Counted from the stretch's first letter, positions 52,397 through 63,015 are shown. The stretch is DNA of 64,000 bases from Polynucleobacter cosmopolitanus (GCF_002224225.1 NZ_NJGG01000001.1:124001-188000), one strand, 5' to 3'. Translations and numbers: made by a program. Notes: generated by a model from the letters alone, not told the origin.

Positions 52397-53972
52397 CGAA
52401 CATCCGCTAGTTCTCTTCGCATTCCTTTGCATTTGCTTATTCAGCCTTTACTTACTGATTAGAAATAAGCATTGGTCGAATCTCGCCCACAAAAATCAAC
52501 AAAATCTCAGCGCATTTCAAGAAACAAAGAATCAGGCGATCTCAACCATCAGCCATGAAATAAGAACACCCATCAGTGCCATACTTGGTATCCAAGAAAA
52601 ACTGCTGCGCAACAATCATTTAGACCATTCTGAAAAAACCATTTTAGAAAGCGCTCATGCCTCAGCAGAATCCATGCTGGAAGTATTGAATCAGTTATTG
52701 GATTTATCCAAAATTGATGCTGGAAAAATGAAACTCAAAACAGAGGCTTGCAATTTAGGTAATTTGATTAAAAACATCAACCGAACATTCAGCACCCTTG
52801 CACAAAAAAATAACACCACAGTCCACTGTCATATTTGTCCAGAAATTGCAGAAAGCTTGATTGCTGATGGCACGAGATTGGGCCAGGTGTTACATAACTT
52901 GATCAGCAATGCCATCAAGTTCAGTCCAAACCAAAAAGTTCAAATCACGACTCGAACTCTTGCAAATGATCATTTTGCTCAAATTATCTATTTTGAGGTT
53001 TCTGATAATGGCAAAGGGATACCCCAAGCTCATATAGCAAGGATCTTCCAACCCTACGAACAATATGAACATAGTGATACAGAGTATTCACAGTCAAGTA
53101 CAGGGCTTGGCTTAACCATTGCAAAGCAACTCATCGCGATGATGGGCGGCAAGCTAGAAATTGACTCCGAAGAGGGGCTTGGCACATCCGTGAGCTTCAC
53201 GCTTTCTTTTAAAAGATCCATACAGCAACCCAAGTACACAAGATCCAATCCAACTTATGAGAAGGTTGCACCCACCATCACTCATCATGAAAGCGTGATG
53301 ATTGTGGATGATCACGCCCCAAGCAGACTCATCACAGAGGCTCAATTCAAAGACATGGGATATTGCGTTCATTCAAGCGCTTGCAGTCAACAAGCCTTAG
53401 ATAAAATTCGTGAAACTTCTTTTGATATTTTGGTCACAGACTTGACCATGCCCATCATTAATGGAGATCAATTAGCGATCGCTACTCATCAACACTACGG
53501 GTCAAAAATCAAAATATTTGGCATCACTGCACACACTGATGGAGCGCATCGATTGCTGAACCCTAATAATGTGTTTGATTTTGTTTTGATCAAGCCAGCA
53601 TCCTTGAAAGATTGGCAACTAGAACTGTCTCTTGAAAAAACATATTCAATGACATTCAAAGACCCTGCTGATTCCCCACATTCAATGCTCAAGATCATTG
53701 CCGGAGAAATCTTGAACTATCAAGAAAAATCTTTGGATCTTTTACAGCAATGCCTTGGAAAACAAAAATGGGTATTGAGTGAAATGGAATTAAAAGGCAT
53801 GGCTCATAAATTGCTTGGTGGCGCCAAACTAAGCAATGACTCAAGACTGGCCAAAATTTGTGAACAATTTCAGGTGAAAATCCCTCAGCCTCACCGCCCT
53901 CTTTTTTATGATCTGTGCATTGCCCTGACTCGCTCTAATAAGCTATTAAAAAAGATTACCTCAGCACCATAA
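52389..53972 (+). CDS. Hybrid sensor histidine kinase with receiver and Hpt domains, no sensor domain
   Basis: A 527-residue phosphorelay kinase. One membrane segment at about residues 6-24 is followed directly by the dimerisation/phospho-acceptor domain (H56 in STISHEIRTPISA), the ATPase domain with N-box N170/N174, DNGKGIP (206-212) and STGLGLTIAKQL, then a receiver domain (VDD at 306-308, phospho-acceptor D351 in LVTDLTMP, K402) and a C-terminal Hpt domain with H473 in GMAHKLLGGA. This His-Asp-His order matches BvgS/EvgS, but the periplasmic Venus-flytrap and PAS domains of those proteins are missing. The input signal must come from the membrane segment or a partner; the EAL-like protein is a candidate. 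Confidence 0.92.
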   Translation: MLNEHPLVLFAFLCICLFSLYLLIRNKHWSNLAHKNQQNLSAFQETKNQAISTISHEIRTPISAILGIQEKLLRNNHLDHSEKTILESAHASAESMLEVLNQLLDLSKIDAGKMKLKTEACNLGNLIKNINRTFSTLAQKNNTTVHCHICPEIAESLIADGTRLGQVLHNLISNAIKFSPNQKVQITTRTLANDHFAQIIYFEVSDNGKGIPQAHIARIFQPYEQYEHSDTEYSQSSTGLGLTIAKQLIAMMGGKLEIDSEEGLGTSVSFTLSFKRSIQQPKYTRSNPTYEKVAPTITHHESVMIVDDHAPSRLITEAQFKDMGYCVHSSACSQQALDKIRETSFDILVTDLTMPIINGDQLAIATHQHYGSKIKIFGITAHTDGAHRLLNPNNVFDFVLIKPASLKDWQLELSLEKTYSMTFKDPADSPHSMLKIIAGEILNYQEKSLDLLQQCLGKQKWVLSEMELKGMAHKLLGGAKLSNDSRLAKICEQFQVKIPQPHRPLFYDLCIALTRSNKLLKKITSAP

Positions 53973-54013
53973 GCATATGTACATAAATGCTTATTAGGCA
54001 CTATGATTCAGGC

Positions 54014-55576
54014 ATGCCATTTAAGAGACATTTATTGATATTGACAGGCTTTGTTTTAATCACACAAAGCTTTGGTTCATTTGCAAAAGATTTTTTACCC
54101 GCCCCGGTTGAATCAGCCATTAAAAAAAGCGGGATTCCCAAAGAAGCCATTTCAATTTCCGTCGATAAAATCACCAGTCAACAGGGACATGCCACCTTCA
54201 ACTCTCATGATGTGATTCATTGGCAAGAGAGTTTAGGCATGAATCCAGCTTCTACAATGAAGCTTGTCACAAGCTTAGCCGCGATGGAAATGCTGGGTCC
54301 TCAATACAGGTGGAAAACGGATCTGTTTACCAATGGTCAAATCTCAAAAGGAACTCTGCGCGGAGACTTACTCATCAGAGGTAGTGGTGACCCTAAGCTC
54401 ATTCCAGAAGAGGTGAATAAGCTTTTAGCCAACCTCAAGGCAAGCGGGGTAAAAAATATCCATGGAGACTTGATTTTTGACAGAAGTGCGTACGACAAAT
54501 CAGTCAAAGAGTCATCATTCTCTGATGGCGATCCAACTCGTGCCTATAACGTTGCTCCAGATGCTCTTTTGTTTGCCTTTAATAGTTTTAGTTTTCAGTT
54601 TTTTCCAAATATTGAGAATCGCTTGGTTGTTATCAAACAAACTCCGCGCATGGCCAACCTATCTATTGACAATAACTTGGTGGTGGTCGATGGCCCCTGC
54701 ACCAATTGGCGAGACGACATCACAATGTCCTTGAAGGCTGAGAAAAACTCAGGATGGGTTGCGAGCTTTCATGGCAAATATCCCAGTGCTTGCTCTACCG
54801 CCAATTGGAATATTGTCGCCTCTGACAACGATCAATTTTTATCACAGAGCTTAATTGCTGCGTGGGAAGACCTTGGTGGCACATGGGGCAAGAAGCCAGG
54901 CATTAAAAATGGTCAACTGACCGAATCTTTTAGGCCAATCGTGACACACTTTGGTATACCCTTGTATGAATCAGTCAAAGACATCAATAAGCTATCAAAC
55001 AATGTGATGGCCAGACAAGTTTTACTCACACTTGCCTTAGAAAAGAATGGCGCACCTGGCAATACTGATAATGGCAATATGGTTGTTAAATCATGGCTCA
55101 AGAAATATCAATTAGATATGCCTGAGCTTGTCATTGAGAATGGTTCAGGGCTTTCAAGAATCGAAAGAATCAGTTCCAAACATCTTAATCAAGTGTTACT
55201 ACTTGGCTTGAATTCTTCTACTCGAGATTACTTCACTGAATCACTCCCTATTGCTGGAGTGGATGGAACCATGAAACATCGCTTGATGGATAAACTTCGT
55301 CAATACATTCCCAAAAAAGCCGAGGTACAAGCATTTGAAAAGAATGTGTCTCAGTTCCCCAAACCCATCAAAAAATATGGTGCTTATATTAAAACGGGGT
55401 CTTTGGTAGATGTCAGAAGTATTTCAGGTTATGTTGTGAGCAAATCAGGTCAGGTGTATGCGATTTCATCTTTCATCAATCATCGTAATGCTGGCTCTGG
55501 GCGAGGCATACATGATGCATTAATGACTTGGCTTCTTGATGATGGCCCGCAGCAACTACACGCCAGAGCCCACTGA
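54014..55576 (+). CDS. dacB: D-alanyl-D-alanine carboxypeptidase/endopeptidase (PBP4, peptidase S13)
   Basis: Periplasmic low-molecular-mass penicillin-binding protein that trims and opens peptidoglycan cross-links. The 520-residue protein has a signal peptide (PFKRH, hydrophobic LLILTGFVLITQSF, cleavage after SFA) and the three active-site motifs: SxxK in PASTMKLV, SxN in LSNNVMAR and KTG in IKTGSL, with the large S13 insert between the first two. The ATG at 54014 gives a normal signal peptide; an in-frame ATG at 53987 would add nine residues. The last 21 bases overlap the convergent sua5 gene. Confidence 0.92.
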   Translation: MPFKRHLLILTGFVLITQSFGSFAKDFLPAPVESAIKKSGIPKEAISISVDKITSQQGHATFNSHDVIHWQESLGMNPASTMKLVTSLAAMEMLGPQYRWKTDLFTNGQISKGTLRGDLLIRGSGDPKLIPEEVNKLLANLKASGVKNIHGDLIFDRSAYDKSVKESSFSDGDPTRAYNVAPDALLFAFNSFSFQFFPNIENRLVVIKQTPRMANLSIDNNLVVVDGPCTNWRDDITMSLKAEKNSGWVASFHGKYPSACSTANWNIVASDNDQFLSQSLIAAWEDLGGTWGKKPGIKNGQLTESFRPIVTHFGIPLYESVKDINKLSNNVMARQVLLTLALEKNGAPGNTDNGNMVVKSWLKKYQLDMPELVIENGSGLSRIERISSKHLNQVLLLGLNSSTRDYFTESLPIAGVDGTMKHRLMDKLRQYIPKKAEVQAFEKNVSQFPKPIKKYGAYIKTGSLVDVRSISGYVVSKSGQVYAISSFINHRNAGSGRGIHDALMTWLLDDGPQQLHARAH

Positions 55577-56608
55577 GGCACGCCCCAACCTATCTCTGAT
55601 AGCGTCCCACTCAACACCGTCGGGTAACTGTTCAAAGAAGATGCAATCCATGTTCAGTGCATCTAACTGCCTGAGCATTGCATAAAGCTCCCTGGCCAAT
55701 GCTTTTGATTCAAGAGGCAACAGCACCTCTTTTGCCACATTCTTTAAACCAAAGTTTTTATCAGCCAAATCTTTTGGAAAATGGACCCAGGCAACTTTCT
55801 TGTTATCAGAGTTATTCACTTTAGAAAATAATGACTCAGCGTCTTTGGCATCGTATAAAACCAATTTTGTCTTTGGCGCATAGTGCGCACTCAAACTTCC
55901 AGAGACCCTTGGAGCCGATCCAATATTTACTGAGGCACCATCAGTCACGTCACTTCTACCAAGCGCTTGTTCAATCATTGCCTGAGTGATCGCTCCTGGC
56001 CGCAAAACCACAGCACCATGACTATCAAGGCGAGTCAGATCAACAATGGTTGATTCAATACCAACATCGCAGGGACCGCCATCAAGCACCAATACTTCAT
56101 CACCTGGAAATTCTTCACGCACGTGCTCTGCTGTGGTTGGAGAAATTCTGCCAAAACGATTGGCAGAAGGTGCTGCCAAACCACCACCGAATGCCTTTAA
56201 TAATTGTTGTGCGATAGGATGTTGCGGACACCGAATTCCAACCGTCTCTTGCCCACCTGTGACTTCCGATAAAACATGTTTGGCTTTTGGAAGAATCATG
56301 GTCAAAGGACCTGGCCAGAATGCATGGGCCAAGATCAAAGCTTCTGGAGAAACATCCCTTGACCATTGACTGAGAATTTCGCGCCACGCAATTGCACTGG
56401 CTTGCCGGTCATTAGCAACACTCACTTCAGCTTGAGCGATATGCACAATCAAAGGGTGACCAGAGGGGCGGCCTTTACTAGAAAATATTTTATTGATTGC
56501 TGAAACGTTATTCGCATCAGCTGCCAGTCCATATACTGTTTCGGTGGGCATTCCCACCAAACCACCAGCCTTAAGAACGTCTACGGCCCTTTGGATTGAA
56601 TCAGACAT
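55556..56608 (-). CDS. L-threonylcarbamoyladenylate synthase (Sua5 type)
   Basis: Makes threonylcarbamoyl-AMP for the t6A37 modification of ANN-decoding tRNAs. The 350-residue protein has the YrdC domain with GGLVGMPTETVYGLAADA, KGRPSGHPLIVH and AAPSANRFGRISPTTAEHV, followed by a C-terminal Sua5 domain (about residues 230-350) with HYAPKTKLVLYD, so it is the two-domain form and not TsaC. The ATG at 56608 is two bases after the purK stop. It is the last gene of the pgk-to-sua5 run. Confidence 0.92.
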   Translation of the reverse strand: MSDSIQRAVDVLKAGGLVGMPTETVYGLAADANNVSAINKIFSSKGRPSGHPLIVHIAQAEVSVANDRQASAIAWREILSQWSRDVSPEALILAHAFWPGPLTMILPKAKHVLSEVTGGQETVGIRCPQHPIAQQLLKAFGGGLAAPSANRFGRISPTTAEHVREEFPGDEVLVLDGGPCDVGIESTIVDLTRLDSHGAVVLRPGAITQAMIEQALGRSDVTDGASVNIGSAPRVSGSLSAHYAPKTKLVLYDAKDAESLFSKVNNSDNKKVAWVHFPKDLADKNFGLKNVAKEVLLPLESKALARELYAMLRQLDALNMDCIFFEQLPDGVEWDAIRDRLGRASVGSGV

Positions 56609-56610
56609 GA

Positions 56611-57789
56611 TCAGCGCGCAATTTTTAGGACTTGTATAGCCTCTTGGCAAACTGACTCAACAGCTGATGAAGTTTTGCCCACAAAATTAACGTGCCCCAT
56701 CTTGCGCCCAACGCGAGGCTCAGCTTTGCCATAAAGATGCAGCTTTGCAGAAGGCGCTTTCAGAATTTTTTCCCATGAAGGCTCTGCTTGTTTTCCAGAG
56801 ACCAACCACTCATCACCCAAGATATTGAGCATGATGCTTGGACCAATCAACTCAGTACTACCTAAAGGCAAACGTGCCATCGCTCTGACTTGTTGCTCAA
56901 ATTGACTGGTTAAGCATGCATTTTGTGTGTAGTGCCCAGAATTATGTGGGCGTGGAGCAATCTCGTTAGCAACGACTTCGCCATTTTTTAGAACAAAGAA
57001 CTCAACACACAACACACCCACGTAATCTAAACGACGAATAATTTCTTTAGCGGCGTCGATGATTTTCGCTTCTTGAGCAGGATTGATTGATGGTGCTGGC
57101 ACAGTTGTTGTGTGCAAAATGCCATTTTTATGAATATTTTGTGCGATTGGATATGCAACGACTTCATCATCATGACCTCGCACCACCAATGCTGATACTT
57201 CAAAAGCCAAATCCATGCGTTTTTCTAAAACACACACCACTTCGCCAAAACTATTCCAGGCTTTCACAAGCTCATCACGATCATGAACCGTCACTTGACC
57301 TTTACCGTCATAACCCATACGAGCGGTTTTTAAAATGCCTGGAAATAAATCAGCAGAAACTGCTTCAGCGTCACTTTGCTTTTCAATCACCTGATAAGGT
57401 GCTGGACCAATACCAGCTTCTTTTTGCCACGTTGCTAAAAACTTCTTTTCTGCAACACGGTCTTGTGCAATAGATACCCCAGCACTTCTTGGGGCAACAA
57501 ATACACCCAAAGACTCTAGCTCATCAAGTGCCTTAGCTGGCACATTTTCAAATTCAGTACTAGCTGCCTGGCAGATAGCTGCCATCTCTTTTAACGCAGC
57601 GCTATCGGTATAACTTGCTTGAATATGTTTGTCCGCAACGATTCCGGCAGGACTGTGTTCATCAGGATCTAAGACACAGACTTTGTATCCCATGGCTTGA
57701 GCAGCATGAGTGAACATGCGACCCAATTGACCACCACCAAGAATCCCTAAAAAAGATCCCGGCAAAATTGGGTTTTGACGATCAGCCAT
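56611..57789 (-). CDS. purK: 5-(carboxyamino)imidazole ribonucleotide synthase
   Basis: ATP-grasp enzyme that carboxylates aminoimidazole ribonucleotide at the amino group. The 392-residue protein starts with GSFLGILGGGQLGRMFTHAA, and has KTARMGYDGKGQ (ATP-grasp loop) and VNEIAPRPHNSGHYT. It is three bases after purE, its partner in the next reaction, so the two-step bacterial route is complete. Confidence 0.95.
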   Translation of the reverse strand: MADRQNPILPGSFLGILGGGQLGRMFTHAAQAMGYKVCVLDPDEHSPAGIVADKHIQASYTDSAALKEMAAICQAASTEFENVPAKALDELESLGVFVAPRSAGVSIAQDRVAEKKFLATWQKEAGIGPAPYQVIEKQSDAEAVSADLFPGILKTARMGYDGKGQVTVHDRDELVKAWNSFGEVVCVLEKRMDLAFEVSALVVRGHDDEVVAYPIAQNIHKNGILHTTTVPAPSINPAQEAKIIDAAKEIIRRLDYVGVLCVEFFVLKNGEVVANEIAPRPHNSGHYTQNACLTSQFEQQVRAMARLPLGSTELIGPSIMLNILGDEWLVSGKQAEPSWEKILKAPSAKLHLYGKAEPRVGRKMGHVNFVGKTSSAVESVCQEAIQVLKIAR

Positions 57790-57792
57790 AGA

Positions 57793-58287
57793 TCAAGAAT
57801 GCCCTGGTAAGTTCATGGCACGTGCTTTTTCAGTTTGAGCACCACGGAATGCCTCTAACTTTTTAGCCAAGGCAGGATCATTAACTGCAAGATTAGCAAT
57901 CACATGCAAAGCAGCATTGGCTGCACCCGCATCACCGATCGCAAACGTTGCCACAGGAATGCCTTTAGGCATTTGCACAATAGATAACAGTGAATCTTCG
58001 CCACTTAGATGCTTTGAGGCCACAGGCACACCAAAGATCGGTACGATTGTTTTTGCTGCCAACATCCCTGGCAAATGGGCAGCACCGCCAGCACCAGCAA
58101 TGATTGCTTTGATACCACGCTCTGCTGCAGTTTCAGCATAAGCAAACATATCATCAGGCATGCGATGTGCAGAAATCACCTTGGCTTCAAAGGCAACGCC
58201 AAACTCAGTGAGAGTTTGAGCTGCATTTTGCATGGTGTCCCAATCAGAATTTGAACCCATCAAGATTCCAACAATTGGTTTACTCAT
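57793..58287 (-). CDS. purE: N5-carboxyaminoimidazole ribonucleotide mutase
   Basis: Moves the carboxylate made by PurK to carbon 4 of the imidazole ring. The 164-residue protein has the class I PurE motifs [25 protein letters not shown] with the catalytic histidine, and [17 protein letters not shown]. It lies between purC and purK, 29 bases after purC; a purine-rich AAGGAAAAAAG serves as ribosome-binding site. Confidence 0.96.
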   Translation of the reverse strand: MSKPIVGILMGSNSDWDTMQNAAQTLTEFGVAFEAKVISAHRMPDDMFAYAETAAERGIKAIIAGAGGAAHLPGMLAAKTIVPIFGVPVASKHLSGEDSLLSIVQMPKGIPVATFAIGDAGAANAALHVIANLAVNDPALAKKLEAFRGAQTEKARAMNLPGHS

Positions 58288-58316
58288 CTTTTTTCCTTTT
58301 TGCTTTTATCGAGCAA

Positions 58317-59210
58317 TTAAGCAGTCAGTGTTGCTAATGCTTCACGGTATTTAGCCGCTGTTTTTTCAATCACATCATCAGGTAACTTTGGTGCAGGCGC
58401 AGATTTATTCCATGGCCGGCCATCCAGTCTCACAGACTCAAGCCAGTCACGCACAAACTGCTTATCAAATGAGGGTGGATTAGAGCCCACTTGGTATGAA
58501 GCAGCTGGCCAAAAACGAGAGGAGTCAGCCGTTAAAACTTCATCCATCAAGACCAAAGCATTATTTTCATCCAAGCCAAATTCAAATTTTGTATCTGCAA
58601 TGATGATGCCCTTGCTTGCGGCATAAATCGATGCCTCTTTGTACAAACGAATGCTGACTTCTTTGATTTTTGCAGCCAATTCTTGGCCAATGCGTTTTTC
58701 AACTTCTGCATAAGAAATATTTTCATCATGCTCACCAACATCCGCTTTTGCGGCTGGCGTAAAAATAGGCTCTGGCAATTGTTGTGCGTTTTTAAGACCG
58801 GCTGGTAATTTGATGCCGCAAATGGCCCCAGTGTCTTGATAATCTTTCCAGCCACTTCCCGACAAATAGCCACGCACCACCGCTTCGACCATGATTGGCT
58901 TCAAACGCTTCGTCACAATCGCGCGACCCTTGACTTGATTCACCTCATCGGCAGTGACAACTGAACATGGATCGATACCCGTCAAATGATTAGGAATCAC
59001 GTGGCTTAATTTTCCAAACCAAAAATTCGCCATCTCATTGAGAACAATTCCCTTGCCAGGAATAGGCTCGCCCATGACCACATCAAATGCTGATAAACGA
59101 TCAGTGGTCACCATCAACAACTGATCATCACCAATTGCGTAGATATCTCTTACCTTGCCTTTTGAGATTAATGGCAATGATTTGATCGAAGATTCGTAAA
59201 GAGCTTGCAT
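58317..59210 (-). CDS. purC: Phosphoribosylaminoimidazole-succinocarboxamide synthase
   Basis: Joins aspartate to carboxyaminoimidazole ribonucleotide. The 297-residue protein shows [33 protein letters not shown], the SAICAR signatures [15 protein letters not shown] and [20 protein letters not shown]. Its product is the substrate of PurB, also in this window but elsewhere (42029-43408). Seven bases separate it from the aldolase gene. Confidence 0.95.
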   Translation of the reverse strand: MQALYESSIKSLPLISKGKVRDIYAIGDDQLLMVTTDRLSAFDVVMGEPIPGKGIVLNEMANFWFGKLSHVIPNHLTGIDPCSVVTADEVNQVKGRAIVTKRLKPIMVEAVVRGYLSGSGWKDYQDTGAICGIKLPAGLKNAQQLPEPIFTPAAKADVGEHDENISYAEVEKRIGQELAAKIKEVSIRLYKEASIYAASKGIIIADTKFEFGLDENNALVLMDEVLTADSSRFWPAASYQVGSNPPSFDKQFVRDWLESVRLDGRPWNKSAPAPKLPDDVIEKTAAKYREALATLTA

Positions 59211-59217
59211 GAATACC

Positions 59218-60282
59218 TTATTTAACTAATTGAGCCAATTGACCGCTTTTGTAACGCTCAGCCATTTGTTCCAAAGGAATTGATTTGATCTTGCCAGCCT
59301 GGCCTTCGCAACCAAACGCCAAATAGCGCGCTTTACAAATTTCTTTGGCAGCTTCACGTGCTGGCTTCAAATAATCGCGTGGATCAAACTTGCCTGGGTT
59401 CTCAAACAAATATTTACGAATCGCGGCAGTCATTGCCAAACGAATATCCGTGTCGATATTGATTTTTCTAACGCCGTGCTTGATGCCTTGCTGAATTTCT
59501 TCAACAGGTACGCCGTAAGTTTCTTTCATATCGCCACCAAACTCACGAATGATTGCGAGTAACTCTTGCGGCACACTGGAAGAACCATGCATCACGAGGT
59601 GCGTGTTTGGAATGCGTTGATTGATTTCCTTGATGCGATCAATCGCCAAAATATCACCCGTTGGTTTTTTGGTGAATTTATAAGCGCCATGGCTGGTACC
59701 AATCGCAATCGCCAAGGCATCACATTGTGTTTGCTTCACAAAATCAGCGGCTTGCTCAACATCGGTCAATAACTGTTCGCGAGTCATGGCACCTTCAGCG
59801 CCGTGACCATCTTCTTTATCGCCCATCATGGTTTCTAAAGAACCTAGAACGCCCAACTCAGCTTCCACAGTCACGCCAATTGAATGCGCAAACTTCACAA
59901 CTTCTTGAGATACGCCAACGTTATATTCATATGAAGCAACTGACTTACCGTCAGCCATCAAGGAACCATCCATCATCACTGATGTAAAGCCTGAGCGAAT
60001 CGCCGCCATACAAACTGCTGGACTTTGACCGTGGTCTTGGTGCATCACCACCGGAATGTGCGGGTATGCTTCAACAGCCGCATCAATCAAATGACGCAAA
60101 AATGCTTCGCCAGCATATTTACGTGCGCCGGCAGAAGCTTGCATGATGACTGGTGCATTGACTTCATCGGCAGCAGCCATGATGGCTTGCACCTGTTCAA
60201 GATTGTTGACATTGAATGCTGGTAATCCATAAGCATTCTCAGCTGCGTGGTCCAATAATTGGCGCAAAGATACAAGAGCCAT
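59218..60282 (-). CDS. fba: Class II fructose-bisphosphate aldolase
   Basis: Zinc-dependent aldolase of glycolysis and gluconeogenesis. The 354-residue protein has the zinc-ligand motif [35 protein letters not shown] and the long form [20 protein letters not shown]. Length and the QDHG form correspond to the Calvin-cycle-type subfamily common in betaproteobacteria, where the name cbbA is also used; no other Calvin genes are here. It sits between pyk and purC on one strand. Confidence 0.94.
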   Translation of the reverse strand: MALVSLRQLLDHAAENAYGLPAFNVNNLEQVQAIMAAADEVNAPVIMQASAGARKYAGEAFLRHLIDAAVEAYPHIPVVMHQDHGQSPAVCMAAIRSGFTSVMMDGSLMADGKSVASYEYNVGVSQEVVKFAHSIGVTVEAELGVLGSLETMMGDKEDGHGAEGAMTREQLLTDVEQAADFVKQTQCDALAIAIGTSHGAYKFTKKPTGDILAIDRIKEINQRIPNTHLVMHGSSSVPQELLAIIREFGGDMKETYGVPVEEIQQGIKHGVRKINIDTDIRLAMTAAIRKYLFENPGKFDPRDYLKPAREAAKEICKARYLAFGCEGQAGKIKSIPLEQMAERYKSGQLAQLVK

Positions 60283-60304
60283 TGCTATTTCCTTAAATTA
60301 AAAT

Positions 60305-61735
60305 TTATTTAACATTCACAATTTTGAGCGTGTTCGTTCCACCAACTTGCCCCATTGGCTCACCCACAGTCAAAACAATTGCATCACCAGAGGTGACAAC
60401 ACCTAATTTTTTAATTCTTGCTTCTGCTTGCTCTAAAGCAGTATCCCTGTCATTGCTGGTATCCAAATGCAAAGGGTGCACGTTCCTGTAAAGCGCCATT
60501 GCTCTCTGGCTGGTCAATTTGGTGGTCATGGCAAAAATAGGCACCTGAATCTTGTGTCGACTCATCCATAAAGCCGTAGAACCAGAGTCAGTTAATGCAG
60601 CAATCGCTTTCACACCCAAATGGTAGGCCGTGAACAAAGCTCCAAAAGCAATTGACTGATCAATGCGCGTGAATTTTTGGTCAAAGAAGTCAGCATCCAA
60701 ATGATGAACTTCAGTCTTCTCTGCCTCCAAACAAATAGCGGCCATCTGCAAAACAGTTTCAATCGGGTACTGACCTGATGCAGTTTCAGCCGATAACATC
60801 ACAGCATCTGTACCATCCAAAACAGCATTGGCCACATCGCTGACCTCGGCTCTGGTTGGCACTGGATTTTGAATCATTGATTCCATCATTTGAGTGGCAG
60901 TGATCACCACCTTGTTTGCCTCGCGAGCCAAACGAATCATTCGTTTTTGAAGTGCTGGAACTGTGGCATTACCAACTTCAACTGCCAAGTCACCGCGAGC
61001 GACCATGATGCCGTCACTGACCTCAAGAATTTCTTCCAATACGCCCGGCATGACAGCTTCAGCACGTTCAATCTTTGCGATCAGTTTTGTTTTGTGTCCA
61101 AACTCTTTGCTAGCGACATCGGCGAGACCACGGGCAATTTTCATGTCTTCAGCATTTTTAGGAAAACTGATCGCAATGTAATCGGCGCCCAAGGCAACTG
61201 CTGTTTTTAAATCTTCTTTGTCTTTATCGGTCAATGCTGGCGCAGTCAAACCGCCACCTGCACGATTGATGCCTTTGTTATTTGAAAGCTCACCACCTAA
61301 TTCAACAATGGTGTGGATGCATGAACCTTCAACACCTTCGACTCGAATCACCAACAAACCATCGTTGAGCAATAACTTATCGCCAACCCTCACATCATTG
61401 GGCAAGTTCTTGTAATCAAGACCAACTTTGGTTTCATCGCCCAAAGTGCAATTGGCATCCAAAGTGAACTTTTCGCCAGCCTTCAAAATAATTTTGTTAT
61501 TTTCAAATTTGCCAACTCTGATTTTTGGGCCTTGCAAGTCTGCCATGATGGCAACTTCACGACCAGCCGCTTTAGAAACCTCTCGAACAAGCTGAGCTCT
61601 GGCCTGGTGATCTGCGGCAGTACCGTGTGAGAAATTTAAACGGACAACATCAACGCCTGCTTCCATTAATTTTTTCAGAACTTCAGCGCTGCTTGATGCT
61701 GGACCTAAGGTCGCAACAATTTTTGTTGCACGCAT
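60305..61735 (-). CDS. pyk: Pyruvate kinase
   Basis: Last step of glycolysis, making ATP and pyruvate. The 476-residue protein has TKIVATLGPASSS, VVRLNFSHGTAADHQ, the signature IAKIERAEAVMPGVLEEIL with the catalytic lysine, GIMVARGDLAVEVG and TATQMMESMIQNPVPTRAE. Its start overlaps the pgk stop by one base, so the consecutive ATP-yielding enzymes are translated together. Confidence 0.96.
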   Translation of the reverse strand: MRATKIVATLGPASSSAEVLKKLMEAGVDVVRLNFSHGTAADHQARAQLVREVSKAAGREVAIMADLQGPKIRVGKFENNKIILKAGEKFTLDANCTLGDETKVGLDYKNLPNDVRVGDKLLLNDGLLVIRVEGVEGSCIHTIVELGGELSNNKGINRAGGGLTAPALTDKDKEDLKTAVALGADYIAISFPKNAEDMKIARGLADVASKEFGHKTKLIAKIERAEAVMPGVLEEILEVSDGIMVARGDLAVEVGNATVPALQKRMIRLAREANKVVITATQMMESMIQNPVPTRAEVSDVANAVLDGTDAVMLSAETASGQYPIETVLQMAAICLEAEKTEVHHLDADFFDQKFTRIDQSIAFGALFTAYHLGVKAIAALTDSGSTALWMSRHKIQVPIFAMTTKLTSQRAMALYRNVHPLHLDTSNDRDTALEQAEARIKKLGVVTSGDAIVLTVGEPMGQVGGTNTLKIVNVK

Positions 61736-62949
61736 TATTTATCCGCTCTTTCTGACAAGATAGCAAAGGCTGGCAATGTTTTACCTTCCAAGAATTCCAA
61801 GAAAGCACCACCGCCAGTAGAAATATAGTCGACCTGCTTTTCAATACCGTACTTAGCAATCGCTGCCAAGGTATCACCACCACCAGCGATGGAGAATGCT
61901 GGAGAGTGCGCAATCGCAGCGGCCAACATTTTGGTACCACCACCAAACTGATCAATCTCAAAAACACCGATTGGGCCATTCCAAACAATGGTTCCGGCAT
62001 GCGCAATGATGCTAGTTAACTCAGCCGATGTTTTTGGACCCACGTCCAAAATCATGTCATCTGGTCGAACATCGGTGGATGCGACTCTGTTGGCACGCGC
62101 CAATGGTGATAACTCATTCGCCACCACCACATCAACAGGAATAGGCACACTCGCACCACGCTTGGCCATCAAATCGATGATGGCTTTTGCTTCGTTGATC
62201 AAATCTGGTTCAGCCAAAGATCTGCCAATTGGCAAGCCCGCTGCCAACATGAAGGTGTTGGCAATGCCGCCACCCACGATCAGTTGATCCACTTTTTCTG
62301 CCAATGATTTAAGAATCGTTAATTTTGTTGAAACTTTTGATCCTGCAACAATCGCCACCAATGGACGCTTTGGATCTGTCAATGCTTTACCCAAGGCATC
62401 TAGTTCAGCGGCCATCAAAGGGCCCGCACACGCAACAGGTGCAAATTTAGCCATGCCATGAGTGGTCGCTTCGGCACGATGAGCTGTACCGAATGCATCA
62501 TTCACATAAACATCGCACAAGCTGGCCATTTTTTTAGCCAACTCGTCATTGTTTTTCTTTTCGCCTTTGTTCAGACGGCAATTCTCCAAAAGGACCAAAT
62601 CACCTGGCTGTATTTCAAAACCACCCTCTACCCAGTGACTGATCAATGGAACTTTGCGCTCCATCAATTCTGCAATTCTGTCTGCAACTGGTGCCAAAGT
62701 ATCTTCAGGCCTGAATTCACCTTCAGTAGGACGACCTAAATGAGATGTCACCATCACAGCTGCACCTGAATCCAAAGCCAATTTAATGGCAGGAATAGAT
62801 GCTCTGATACGAGTGTCTTCAGTGATATTGCCTGCCTCATCCTGGGGAACGTTCAAATCAGCCCTGATGAACACCCGTTTACCTTTTAGCTGGCCATTAG
62901 CGGCCAAGGTGGAAAGGCGATTGAATTGAAGTTTTGATGTGCCTGGCAT
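61735..62949 (-). CDS. pgk: Phosphoglycerate kinase
   Basis: Transfers phosphate from 1,3-bisphosphoglycerate to ADP. The 404-residue protein has [52 protein letters not shown], and the C-terminal [13 protein letters not shown] and [14 protein letters not shown] motifs. It is the first gene of the pgk-pyk-fba-purC-purE-purK-sua5 run. No Shine-Dalgarno is obvious before the ATG, and I see no clear promoter in the 66-base gap upstream. Confidence 0.96.
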   Translation of the reverse strand: MPGTSKLQFNRLSTLAANGQLKGKRVFIRADLNVPQDEAGNITEDTRIRASIPAIKLALDSGAAVMVTSHLGRPTEGEFRPEDTLAPVADRIAELMERKVPLISHWVEGGFEIQPGDLVLLENCRLNKGEKKNNDELAKKMASLCDVYVNDAFGTAHRAEATTHGMAKFAPVACAGPLMAAELDALGKALTDPKRPLVAIVAGSKVSTKLTILKSLAEKVDQLIVGGGIANTFMLAAGLPIGRSLAEPDLINEAKAIIDLMAKRGASVPIPVDVVVANELSPLARANRVASTDVRPDDMILDVGPKTSAELTSIIAHAGTIVWNGPIGVFEIDQFGGGTKMLAAAIAHSPAFSIAGGGDTLAAIAKYGIEKQVDYISTGGGAFLEFLEGKTLPAFAILSERADK

Positions 62950-63015
62950 AGCGAATTTTCGACAAAAGACAAGAAAGTAAGATTTTACCTTTTTACGGTC
63001 AATCCTGAGTCTTTT

